DNA from: Blastococcus sp. CT_GayMR20
GTDB lineage: Bacteria; Actinomycetota; Actinomycetes; Mycobacteriales; Geodermatophilaceae
DNA: 18,814 nucleotides
Direction of reading: 5' to 3'
NCBI RefSeq assembly: GCF_004570345.1
Contig: NZ_SPQM01000098.1
Span: 1-18,814, forward strand
Shown here piece by piece: positions 1-6,582 of the stretch (the stretch's first letter is position 1; every line of letters begins with the position of its first letter). The translations under genes and the position numbers were made by a program. The notes under the pieces were generated by a model that worked only from the letters and a program-made list of their open reading frames with translations, was not told the DNA's origin and ran no database searches.

Positions 1-1
1 C

Positions 2-622
2 GAGCAGGCCCGGGAGGCCCGCGTCCGGCTCACCGACGGGTCCCCCACCGTCGCCCTGCACCAGTTCATGGCCGACCGTCTCCGGCTGATCGACCTGCAC
101 ATCGACGCCGTCACGTGGGACGCCCACCGCACCGACGACGGCACCTGGCAGATCACCGGCGTGTGGCAGGCGGGTGAGAAGTCCGGCACCACGCGCTGGA
201 GCTTCGACATCCCCTCGCGCACCGTCGCCCCCTACGACGCCGCGACCACGGACTTCGCCGAGGGCACCCGCCTCGTGCGCGTCGTCCCGGACGTGCCTGC
301 CGGCCTGGCCGCCGCACCCGTCCGCCGCGGCGTCACGGTGGTGCGCGAGGCCGGACGGGGCTCCGACGACCTCGTCCACGACACCGTCACCCCCGACGTC
401 CTGCCGTCGGACCTGGCCCTGCACGAGGACGAGCGGGTCCGGGACGTGCACCCGACCAGCGGCGCACCGGACGAGCGCTCGGTCGAGGCCCTGCTCGACG
501 AGGTCGCCGAGCACGACACCGTGGTCCTCGGCCGCGGCAGCGAGGTGTCCGAGGACGAGGACCCGCGGGCGCGCATCCCGGCCTGGGAGGACATCGTCTT
601 CGGGGTCCGCCGGCACCGTTAG
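2..622 (+). CDS. sepH: Septation protein SepH, C-terminal part (5' end outside window)
   Basis: The reading frame is open from base 2, so the gene begins upstream of the window; the ATG at 68 is internal. SepH is an actinobacterial division protein that binds FtsZ and promotes Z-ring assembly. The visible 206 residues cover the end of the conserved N-terminal domain (DUF3071), including a stretch reading VTWDAHRTDDGTWQI followed by RWSFDIPSRTVAPYD, which resembles the family's 'WDSWRRDDGTWEV...W.YD...' region. A variable, acidic, probably disordered linker follows. The last residues, RIPAWEDIVFGVRR, match the conserved C-terminal SepH motif of the type 'SVPSWDEIMFGxR'. The TAG stop at 620-622 is fused to a structured repeat, probably its terminator. 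Family assignment is confident; the missing N-terminus holds the helix-turn-helix-like part needed for FtsZ contact, which cannot be checked here. Confidence 0.88.
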   Translation, partial: EQAREARVRLTDGSPTVALHQFMADRLRLIDLHIDAVTWDAHRTDDGTWQITGVWQAGEKSGTTRWSFDIPSRTVAPYDAATTDFAEGTRLVRVVPDVPAGLAAAPVRRGVTVVREAGRGSDDLVHDTVTPDVLPSDLALHEDERVRDVHPTSGAPDERSVEALLDEVAEHDTVVLGRGSEVSEDEDPRARIPAWEDIVFGVRRHR

Positions 623-677
623 GCCCTCTGCAGGGGCCCGCCGCGAGCCTGCGAGCGGTGGGGGGCAGAGGGTCCTT
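619..677. repeat. Structured intergenic repeat, copy 1 (terminator-like)
   Basis: About 59 bp that recur at 4838-4896 with roughly 90% identity. The outer stem pairs 622-631 with 665-675 (GGCCCTCTGC against GCAGAGGGTCC, one bulged base). An inner stem pairs CCGC with GCGG around 641-657. It begins in the stop codon of sepH and ends in CTT. The size and position suggest a factor-independent terminator, but there is no real U-tract, so a REP-like palindrome or processing element is also possible. Confidence 0.7.
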
Positions 678-707
678 ATTTCGTTCGCCTCGGTCAGTAC
701 CCCGGCC

Positions 708-713
708 TAGCCT
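708..713 (+). promoter_or_regulatory. Candidate -10 box of the ABC exporter operon
   Basis: TAGCCT fits the actinobacterial TANNNT pattern and lies 10 nt before the ATG at 724, which would give a leader of only a few bases. No convincing -35 hexamer is visible; TTCGCC at 684-689 is the best candidate. No strong Shine-Dalgarno sequence precedes the ATG, which fits a very short leader. Confidence 0.35.
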
Positions 714-723
714 CGGCAGGGCC

Positions 724-2505
724 ATGGACGACACCCCCGACGCCTCCCCCGACGGCCGGGGGAAGCTCTCCGCACTCCTCCGGCTGGTGCCGTTCGCGCG
801 CCCCTACCGGGGTCTCGTGGCCCTCACCTTCCTGGCCGCGCTGCTCGCCACGCTGGCGCAGCTGGCCGTCCCGCTGCTGACGGCGGCCGTGGTCGACGGA
901 CCGATCGCCTCCGGCGACCGCGCCGGTCTGATCCCCCTGGTCGGCCTGGCGCTGCTGTTCGGGATCGCCGAGGCGGCCCTGTTCTTCCTGCGACGGTGGG
1001 CGATGAACCGCAGCTGCCTGCGGATCGAGCGCGACCTCCGCGACGTGCTCTACCGGCGGCTGCAGCGGCTACCGGTGGCCTTTCACGACCGCTGGTCCTC
1101 CGGGCAGCTGCTGTCCCGGGCGACCTCCGACGTCTCGACGGTCCGCCGGTTCGTCGGCTTCGCCGCGGTGTTCCTGGCGGTCAACCTGGTCACCTGCGTC
1201 GTCGTCCTCGCGCTGCTCATCGTCACGTACTGGCCGCTGGGCCTGGCGGTGCTCCTCACCACCGTCCCGCTGACCGTGCTCGGGCTGCGTTGGGAGCGGC
1301 GCTACAACCTGCAGGCCCGCCTGGTGCAGGACGAGCAGGGCGAGCTGACCACCGACGTCGAGGAGGCGGTGCAGGGCATCCGGGTGGTCAAGTCCCTCGG
1401 CCGCAGCGGGCTGGTCTTCGACCGGTACGACGCGAAGGCCACGCGGCTGCGGCGCCTGGAGCTCGACAAGGTGCGGACGCTGGCGCTCCTGTGGTGCGTC
1501 TTCGAGTTCCACCCGCAGGTGACCCTCGCCCTGATCCTGGTCGGCGGCGCGGTGGCGGTGAACACCGGCGCGCTCACCGTCGGGGGGCTGGTGGGCTTCG
1601 TCGCGCTGTTCACCGTGCTGCTCTGGCCGATCCTGTCCCTGGGCTTCCTCTTCGCCTTCGCGCAGGAGACCGCCAGCGCCTGCGACCGGATCGGCGAGCT
1701 CCTCGACGCCCCGGTCACCGTCACCGACCGGCCGGGCGTCGTCCCCGCCGCCGTCGGCTCGCCCGCGCGGCTGCGGTTCGAGGGCGCCGGCTTCACCTAC
1801 CCCGGCACGTCCTCGCCCGTGCTGGACGGCGTCGACCTCGACGTCGCGCCCGGCGAGACGGTGGCCCTCGTCGGCGCCACCGGCTCGGGCAAGACGACGC
1901 TGACCGCACTCGTGGGCCGCCTCTACGACGTCACCGCCGGGCGGGTGACCCTGGACGGCGTCGACGTCCGGGACCTGCCGCTGAGCCAGCTCCGCAGCGT
2001 CGTGGCCACGGCGTTCGAGGACGCGACGCTGTTCTCGATGAGCGTGCGCGAGAATCTCACGCTGGGCCGCCCGGACGCCACCGAGGCCGATGTCCAGGAG
2101 GCGCTGCGGGTGGCGCAGGCCCAGTTCGTGCACGACCTGCCGTGGGGCCTGGCCACCCGCATCGGCGAGCAGGGGATGTCCCTGTCCGGCGGCCAGCGGC
2201 AGCGGCTGGCGCTCGCCCGCGCCGTCCTCGGCCGGCCGTCGGTGCTCGTCCTCGACGACCCCCTCTCGGCCCTCGACGTCCACACCGAGGCGCTGGTGGA
2301 GGCCGCCCTGCGCGACGTCCTCGCCGGGACGACGGCGCTCGTCGTCGCCCACCGCCCCTCGACCGTGCTGCTCGCCGACCGGGTCGCCCTGCTCGCCGGC
2401 GGCCGCGTCACCGCGGTCGGCCGGCACAGCGACCTGCTCGCCGAGGTGCCCGAGTACCGCGACCTGCTGGCGCAGGACAGCGAGCTGGTCGAGGCCGTCC
2501 GATGA
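724..2505 (+). CDS. ABC exporter half-transporter, subunit 1 (degenerate ATP site)
   Basis: A 593-residue fused membrane-plus-ATPase protein. The N-terminal membrane domain (about 20-330) has six hydrophobic segments; the nucleotide-binding domain follows. Visible motifs: Walker A GATGSGKTT at 384-392 (Lys390), LSGGQ at 487-491, Walker B Asp511, H-loop His543. Two catalytic positions deviate: the residue after Walker B is Asp512 rather than Glu, and the Q-loop position is Glu432 in an AFEDATLF context. This is the hallmark of the degenerate half of a heterodimeric exporter. An upstream in-frame GTG at 658 was rejected because it lies in the structured repeat; ATG 724 follows a -10-like TAGCCT. 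The stop overlaps the next start (ATGA, 2502-2505), so the two subunits are translationally coupled. The substrate (drug, lipid or peptide) cannot be told from sequence. Confidence 0.93.
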   Translation: MDDTPDASPDGRGKLSALLRLVPFARPYRGLVALTFLAALLATLAQLAVPLLTAAVVDGPIASGDRAGLIPLVGLALLFGIAEAALFFLRRWAMNRSCLRIERDLRDVLYRRLQRLPVAFHDRWSSGQLLSRATSDVSTVRRFVGFAAVFLAVNLVTCVVVLALLIVTYWPLGLAVLLTTVPLTVLGLRWERRYNLQARLVQDEQGELTTDVEEAVQGIRVVKSLGRSGLVFDRYDAKATRLRRLELDKVRTLALLWCVFEFHPQVTLALILVGGAVAVNTGALTVGGLVGFVALFTVLLWPILSLGFLFAFAQETASACDRIGELLDAPVTVTDRPGVVPAAVGSPARLRFEGAGFTYPGTSSPVLDGVDLDVAPGETVALVGATGSGKTTLTALVGRLYDVTAGRVTLDGVDVRDLPLSQLRSVVATAFEDATLFSMSVRENLTLGRPDATEADVQEALRVAQAQFVHDLPWGLATRIGEQGMSLSGGQRQRLALARAVLGRPSVLVLDDPLSALDVHTEALVEAALRDVLAGTTALVVAHRPSTVLLADRVALLAGGRVTAVGRHSDLLAEVPEYRDLLAQDSELVEAVR

Positions 2506-4331
2506 GCGAGCCGCCTCCCGACGATCACGAGAGCTGGCGCGGCGTCGCCACCGAGGACCGCGAGGAGCTGTCCACCGGTGCCGGCGTCTTCCTGCGGGCG
2601 CGCTCGCGCCGGCTGCTCGGCGAGCTGCTGGCCCCGCACAAGCGGTCGCTGTGGGGCCTGCTGGCCACGATCACCGTGCAGAACGTGGCCTGGCTGGCGG
2701 GCCCGTTCCTCGTCGGCGTCGGCATCGACGTCGCCGTCCCCGCGCTGATCGACGGGAACGCCTGGCCGCTGGTGTTCATCACCGTCGCCATGCTGGCCGC
2801 GGCCGTCCTGGACACCGTGCTGCGGTACGTCTTCCTCACCTGGTCCGGCCGGGTCGGGCAGGCCGTGCTGCTGACCCTGCGGCGGCGGGTGTTCCGGCAC
2901 GTCCAGCGGCTGCCGCTGTCCTTCCACGAGCGCTACACCTCGGGCAAGACGATCAGCCGGTTGACCAGCGACGTCGAGGCGCTCGCGGAGCTGCTCGACG
3001 AGGGCCTGGACAACCTGGTGACCGCGCTGTTCAGCGTGCTCACCATCGGCGTGGTGCTGGTCGTCCTCGATCCACCGCTCGGCCTGGTCGCCCTCCTCGG
3101 GTTCCCGCCGCTGTTCCTGGTGGCGCGGTGGTTCCAGCGCAACTCCACGGCCGCCTACCGTCGCACCCGCGAGACGGTCGCCGCGCTGATCGTGCAGTTC
3201 ACCGAGACGTTCGGCGGCATCCGTGCGGTGCAGGCGTTCCGGCGGGAGCCGCGCAACGACGAGCTGAACGCCGTCCTGAACGAGGACAACCGGCTCGCCC
3301 ACGACCGCGCCTTCTGGCTGATCGCGGTGTTCGTGCCCGCGGTGACGCTGATCGGCAACCTGGTCACCGTCGCCGTCCTCGGCTACGGCGCGCTCCGGGT
3401 GATGGACGGCGACCTCGAGGTCGGCGTCCTCGTGTCGTTCCTGCTCTACCTGCGGCGGTTCTTCGACCCGTTGCAGGACGTGGCCATGTTCTACAACTCC
3501 TACCAGTCGGCCACCGCCGCGCTGGAGAAGCTGTCCGGCGTCCTCGAGGAGCGCCCGACGGTGCCCGAGCCCGCCGAGCCGGTGCCGCTGCCCGCCGCGC
3601 ACGGCGAGGTGGTGTTCGACGCCGTGCGGTTCGGCTACACCGCGCGCACCGTCCTCGCCGGCCTGGACCTGACCATCCCGGCGGGCGAGACGGTGGCGCT
3701 CGTCGGCGCGACCGGCGCGGGAAAGTCGACGCTCGCCCGGCTCGCGGCGCGGTTCTACGACCCGCTGGACGGCGCCGTGCGGCTCGACGGCGTGCCGCTG
3801 GACCGGCTGGCGGACGACGACCTGCGCCGGGCCGTCGTCATGGTGACCCAGGAGAGCTTCCTGTTCTCCGGCACCGTCGCCGACAACATCGGGTTCGGCC
3901 GCCCCGGGGCCACCCGCGCGGAGGTGGAGGAGGCGGCGCGCGCCATCGGGGCGCACGCGTTCATCACGGGCCTGCCGGAGGGCTACGACACCGACGTCCG
4001 CAAGCGGGGCGGGCGGCTGTCGGCGGGGCAGCGGCAGCTGGTCAGCTTCGCGCGGGCCTTCCTCGCCGACCCCGCGGTGCTGATCCTCGACGAGGCGACC
4101 AGCTCGCTCGACGTGCCCAGCGAGCGGCTGGTGCAGCACGCGCTGCAGACGCTGCTGGCCGACCGGACGGCGCTGATCATCGCCCACCGGCTGTCGACGG
4201 TGGAGATCGCCGACCGGGTGCTGGTCATGGAGGACGGGCGCATCGTCGAGGACGGCTCCCCCGCCGACCTCGTCGCCGGGGTGGGCCGGTTCGCCGATCT
4301 CCACCGGGCGTGGGCGGACAGCCTGGTCTGA
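2502..4331 (+). CDS. ABC exporter half-transporter, subunit 2 (canonical catalytic residues)
   Basis: A 609-residue ABC exporter half with an N-terminal cytoplasmic stretch of about 45 residues, a six-segment membrane domain, and a nucleotide-binding domain. Motifs: Walker A GATGAGKST at 402-410 (Lys408), Q-loop Gln450, signature LSAGQ at 506-510, Walker B Asp530 with catalytic Glu531, H-loop His562. The signature is the deviant part (LSAGQ for LSGGQ), complementary to the deviations in subunit 1. Start ATG 2502 overlaps the upstream stop. The frame runs open far upstream, but that part merely shadows subunit 1. The pair resembles bacterial heterodimeric multidrug exporters of the LmrCD/TM287-288 type, and mycobacterial Rv1272c/Rv1273c may be comparable. 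The substrate is unknown. Confidence 0.93.
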   Translation: MSEPPPDDHESWRGVATEDREELSTGAGVFLRARSRRLLGELLAPHKRSLWGLLATITVQNVAWLAGPFLVGVGIDVAVPALIDGNAWPLVFITVAMLAAAVLDTVLRYVFLTWSGRVGQAVLLTLRRRVFRHVQRLPLSFHERYTSGKTISRLTSDVEALAELLDEGLDNLVTALFSVLTIGVVLVVLDPPLGLVALLGFPPLFLVARWFQRNSTAAYRRTRETVAALIVQFTETFGGIRAVQAFRREPRNDELNAVLNEDNRLAHDRAFWLIAVFVPAVTLIGNLVTVAVLGYGALRVMDGDLEVGVLVSFLLYLRRFFDPLQDVAMFYNSYQSATAALEKLSGVLEERPTVPEPAEPVPLPAAHGEVVFDAVRFGYTARTVLAGLDLTIPAGETVALVGATGAGKSTLARLAARFYDPLDGAVRLDGVPLDRLADDDLRRAVVMVTQESFLFSGTVADNIGFGRPGATRAEVEEAARAIGAHAFITGLPEGYDTDVRKRGGRLSAGQRQLVSFARAFLADPAVLILDEATSSLDVPSERLVQHALQTLLADRTALIIAHRLSTVEIADRVLVMEDGRIVEDGSPADLVAGVGRFADLHRAWADSLV

Positions 4332-4333
4332 GT

Positions 4334-4359
4334 GGAACAGCCCGGTCAGCCCGGTCGTT
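4334..4359 (+). promoter_or_regulatory. Candidate ECF-sigma promoter (SigH/SigR-like) of the stress gene
   Basis: GGAAC at 4334-4338 and GTT at 4357-4359, separated by 18 nt (or read as GGAACA, 16 nt, CGTTC), match the pattern of SigR/SigH-type oxidative and heat stress promoters. The expected start of transcription, about 7-9 nt after GTT, coincides with the ATG at 4368, predicting a leaderless mRNA and explaining the absence of a ribosome binding site. It sits right after the stop of the ABC operon. Confidence 0.45.
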
Positions 4360-4367
4360 CACCGGGC
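4339..4367 (+). repeat. 9-bp tandem repeat plus short hairpin before the stress gene
   Basis: AGCCCGGTC occurs twice in tandem (4339-4347, 4348-4356). The second copy pairs with ACCGGGC (4361-4367) in a perfect 7-bp stem with a 5-nt loop, ending exactly at the ATG. It overlaps the candidate ECF promoter, so it may be spacer sequence, an operator or a weak terminator of the ABC operon. Confidence 0.4.
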
Positions 4368-4841
4368 ATGAGTGCTTCGGTGTCGATGCCCCTGGGCGGC
4401 GTCCAGGTCGGTTCCTACGACAGCTACGAGCAGGCCCAGGCCGCCGTCGACTACCTGTCGGACGAGAAGTTCCCCGTCGAGAACGTGACGATCATCGGGA
4501 CCGACCTGCGCATGGTCGAGACCGTGACCGGCCGCCTCACCCAGGGCCGGGCGATCGCCGCCGGCGCGGCCGGGGGCGCCTGGTGGGGCCTCTTCGTCGG
4601 CCTGCTCCTCGGCATCTTCTCCACCGACGGCGCCGGCTGGATCGGCTCGGTGCTCACCGGTCTGCTGGTCGGTCTGCTCTTCGGTGCCCTGTTCGGGTGG
4701 ATGGGCTACCGCGCCACCCAGGGACGACGGGACTTCACGAGCACCAGCCGGATCACGGCCAGCCGCTACGACGTCATGTGCAACCCGGCCTTCGCCGAGG
4801 ACGCCCGCGCGCGGCTCGCCCGCTTCTCCCTGCGCGGTTAG
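4368..4841 (+). CDS. General stress protein, YflT (GSP17M)-like with glycine-rich membrane hairpin
   Basis: 157 residues. The first 50 or so form the YflT-like domain (SYDSYEQAQAAVDYLSD..., then FPVENVTIIG), resembling Bacillus subtilis heat-induced YflT/GSP17M-type proteins. Two glycine- and alanine-rich hydrophobic segments follow (about 60-85 and 91-115), a glycine-zipper-like insertion common in actinobacterial members, then a basic linker and a C-terminal half with YDVMCNP. The biochemical role of the family is not known; it is associated with stress regulons. Start: ATG 4368 fits the predicted transcription start; a GTG at 4332 and an ATG at 4386 are alternatives. The gene ends in the second copy of the structured repeat. 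Confidence 0.8.
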   Translation: MSASVSMPLGGVQVGSYDSYEQAQAAVDYLSDEKFPVENVTIIGTDLRMVETVTGRLTQGRAIAAGAAGGAWWGLFVGLLLGIFSTDGAGWIGSVLTGLLVGLLFGALFGWMGYRATQGRRDFTSTSRITASRYDVMCNPAFAEDARARLARFSLRG

Positions 4842-4896
4842 GCCCCCTGCAGGGGCCCGCCGCGAGCCCGCGAGTGGTGGGGGGCTGGGGGTCCTT
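4838..4896. terminator. Structured intergenic repeat, copy 2, between convergent genes
   Basis: Second copy of the 619-677 repeat, again starting in a TAG stop codon. The outer stem pairs 4841-4850 with 4884-4894. It fills the gap between the convergent stress gene and RNA methyltransferase, as expected of a bidirectional terminator. Base differences between copies are partly compensatory (T-A in copy 1 becomes C-G here; a G-C in the inner stem becomes G-T), which supports a selected fold. No oligo-T tract follows. Confidence 0.65.
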
Positions 4897-4898
4897 CA

Positions 4899-5705
4899 TC
4901 AGCGCAGCGTCGCGAAGGCGATGGCGGCCGCGGCGGCGACTCCGAGTGAGTCGACACCCGGCCGCATCGGGATGCGGGCCCGCACCGTGGCCGCCCGCTG
5001 AGCCTCCGGCGTGAGACCCGGCCCCTCGGCGCCGAGCAGCACCGCCGTCCGCGGGTGGGCGAACGGGTCGACGTCGGCCAGGTCGACGGCGTCCTCCGCC
5101 GGGGTCAGCGCCACGGTGGTGTAGCCGGCGGCGTGCAGCCGCCCGAGGTCGCCGGGCCACTCCGGGAGGACGGCGAACGGCAGCGCCAGCACGTGCCCCA
5201 TCGACACCCGCACCGACCGGCGGTAGAGCGGGTCTGCGCACTGCGGGTCGAGCAGCAACCCGTCCACCCCGAGCGCCAGCGCCGAGCGCGCGATGGAGCC
5301 GAGGTTCTCGGCGTCGTTGAGCGCCTCGAGGACGGCGAGACGGCGCGGCGCCGCCGGATCCGGGCCCGCGAGCAGCGCGTCGAGGTCGGCGGGCGGGCGC
5401 CGGTCGGCCGACGCGACCACGCCCCGCGTGAGCCGGAACCCGATGACGTCGGAGAGCACCCACTTGTCCGCCTCGTAGGCCGGCACGTCGTCGGGCAGGT
5501 CGAGCGCGGCCACCCGCCCCGGCACGCCGAACACCGCCCGCACCCGGTACGGCGACGCGAGCAGCCGCTCGACGGCCGGGACGCCCTCGACGATCACCGT
5601 CCCCGTCCCGCGCGGGGTCCCGGCCGGCCGGTCGCCGGCCTTCAGGTCACGGAAGTCGGCCACCCGCGGATCCGCTGGATCGGTGATGACGACGGGTGCG
5701 GGCAC
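4899..5705 (-). CDS. SpoU/TrmH-family RNA 2'-O-methyltransferase (SPOUT)
   Basis: 268 residues. An N-terminal RNA-binding-like part (1-115; TGTVIVEGVPAVERLLAS resembles the L30e-like substrate-binding domain) is followed by the SPOUT knot domain. SPOUT motif 1 is NDAENLGSIAR (130-140), motif 2 LLGAEGPG (223-230), motif 3 IPMRPGVDSLGVA (245-257). Such enzymes transfer a methyl group from S-adenosylmethionine to a ribose 2'-OH in tRNA or rRNA; the target cannot be assigned. One oddity: motif 3 reads DSLG where most relatives have DSLN. Start is GTG 5705 with a GGGG-rich sequence upstream; a nearby ATG at 5716 is out of frame. It converges on the stress gene across the structured repeat and is divergent from the ABC/TetR operon. 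Confidence 0.9.
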   Translation of the reverse strand: MPAPVVITDPADPRVADFRDLKAGDRPAGTPRGTGTVIVEGVPAVERLLASPYRVRAVFGVPGRVAALDLPDDVPAYEADKWVLSDVIGFRLTRGVVASADRRPPADLDALLAGPDPAAPRRLAVLEALNDAENLGSIARSALALGVDGLLLDPQCADPLYRRSVRVSMGHVLALPFAVLPEWPGDLGRLHAAGYTTVALTPAEDAVDLADVDPFAHPRTAVLLGAEGPGLTPEAQRAATVRARIPMRPGVDSLGVAAAAAIAFATLR

Positions 5706-5723
5706 CCCGTGATCATCCCCGCA

Positions 5724-5780
5724 GCCGAAATGGCGTTTCTGGTCGCGGTCCGGGGCGGCCGGAATGGCGGTTCCGGCCGC
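5724..5780. repeat. Pair of related palindromes in the divergent promoter region
   Basis: Two 19-bp units, 5724-5742 and 5758-5776, match at 16 of 19 positions, 34 bp apart. Both have the form G(A/G)AA, TGGCG, then the complementary TT(T/C)C. The second unit sits in a perfect 10-bp inverted repeat (5755-5764 with 5771-5780; arms GCGGCCGGAA and TTCCGGCCGC, 6-nt spacer). They lie between the methyltransferase start and the exporter promoter. They may be operators for the methyltransferase or a small repetitive element. Confidence 0.6.
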
Positions 5781-5797
5781 AGGGACCTAGGTCTCCG

Positions 5798-5826
5798 TTG
5801 ACGCCTTCCTATAACTCATCTAGCGT
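5798..5826 (+). promoter_or_regulatory. Promoter of the ABC/TetR operon
   Basis: TTGACG at 5798-5803 and TAGCGT at 5821-5826, 17 nt apart, fit the housekeeping sigma pattern TTGACN-N17-TANNNT. Transcription would start near 5833, leaving a leader of about 30 nt with GGAGGG at 5851-5856 placed 6 nt before the ATG at 5863. The nearby TATAAC (5810-5815) is only 6 nt from the -35 and cannot be its partner. Confidence 0.65.
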
Positions 5827-5848
5827 TGAGTTCATCAGCTGTTGAGTT
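5813..5848. promoter_or_regulatory. Operator-like dyad plus third half-site, probable TetR target
   Basis: AACTCA (5813-5818) and TGAGTT (5827-5832) form an inverted repeat with an 8-nt spacer that contains the -10 box. The octamer GTTGAGTT occurs at 5825-5832 and again at 5841-5848. A repressor bound here would block the promoter. The operon's own TetR gene makes autorepression the simplest explanation; direct binding is inferred, not shown. Confidence 0.6.
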
Positions 5849-5862
5849 GTGGAGGGTGCGTC

Positions 5863-6582
5863 ATGGACGCCGTCACCGTCACCGATCTGGTCGTCGAACG
5901 CGGCCGCCGTCGGGTGCTGCCCGGCCTGAGCTTCGCCGTCCCCGCGGGGGAGGTGACCGGCCTGCTCGGCCCCAGTGGCAGCGGCAAGACCACGCTCATG
6001 CGCGCGATCGTCGGGGTGCAGGTCGTGCGCTCCGGGGAGGTGACCGTGCTGGGCGAGCCCGCCGGCTCCCCCGCGCTGCGCACGCGCGTCGGCTACGTGA
6101 CCCAGGCGCCCAGCGTGTACGAGGACCTCACGGTGCGCGAGAACGCCCGCTACTTCGCCTCGCTCCACGGGATGGGCGGGAGGGAGGCCGACGCCGCGAT
6201 CGCCGACGTCGGGCTCACCGACGCCACCGGTCAGCTCGTCCGCGACCTGTCGGGCGGACAGCAGGGCCGCGTCTCGCTGGCCTGCGCGCTCATCGGCGCC
6301 CCGGAGGTGCTCGTGCTCGACGAGCCGACCGTCGGCCTGGACCCGGTGCTGCGGGTGGAGCTGTGGGAGAGGTTCCACGCCCTCGCTCGCGCAGGGACGA
6401 CGCTGATCGTCTCCAGCCACGTGATGGACGAGGCGGCCCGCTGCGACCGGCTGCTCCTGCTCCGCGCCGGCGAGCTGATCGCCGACTCCACCCCGGCTCA
6501 ACTGCGCGCCGACGGTCGCTCCGACGACCTGGAAGCGGCGTTCCTCAATCTGGTCCGGGCTCGTGAGGAGGTGGCGGCATGA
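5863..6582 (+). CDS. ABC transporter ATPase, drug-exporter type (DrrA/NatA-like)
   Basis: 239 residues, a stand-alone ATP-binding subunit that powers the neighbouring ABC-2 permease. Walker A GPSGSGKTT begins at 36, LSGGQ at 129-133, Walker B Asp153 with catalytic Glu154 (VLVLDEPTVGLDP), H-loop His186; the Q-loop is in VGYVTQAPSVYEDLTV. All catalytic residues are present. Start: ATG 5863 has GGAGGG 6 nt upstream; an in-frame TTG at 5842 lies inside the operator-like repeat and is unlikely. The stop overlaps the permease start (ATGA). The pairing with an ABC-2 permease and a TetR regulator points to efflux of a toxic compound or antibiotic. The substrate is unknown. Confidence 0.94.
   Translation: MDAVTVTDLVVERGRRRVLPGLSFAVPAGEVTGLLGPSGSGKTTLMRAIVGVQVVRSGEVTVLGEPAGSPALRTRVGYVTQAPSVYEDLTVRENARYFASLHGMGGREADAAIADVGLTDATGQLVRDLSGGQQGRVSLACALIGAPEVLVLDEPTVGLDPVLRVELWERFHALARAGTTLIVSSHVMDEAARCDRLLLLRAGELIADSTPAQLRADGRSDDLEAAFLNLVRAREEVAA

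Noticed and set aside
658..723. GTG 658 as the start of the first ABC subunit
   Set aside because: It lies within the structured repeat and adds 22 residues unlike the family; ATG 724 is better placed after the -10-like box.
996..2501. Open frame upstream of the second ABC subunit that would give a 1111-residue protein
   Set aside because: It overlaps subunit 1 in another frame, its translation is Arg/Pro/Ala-rich without motifs, and the ATG at 2502 has the normal ATGA overlap.
1923..4304. Long open frame on the minus strand opposite the ABC genes
   Set aside because: Typical high-GC antisense shadow; low-complexity translation and no recognisable domain.
5810..5815. TATAAC as the -10 box of the exporter operon
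   Set aside because: It is only 6 nt from TTGACG; TAGCGT at 5821 has the correct 17-nt spacing. It may still be partly in the operator.
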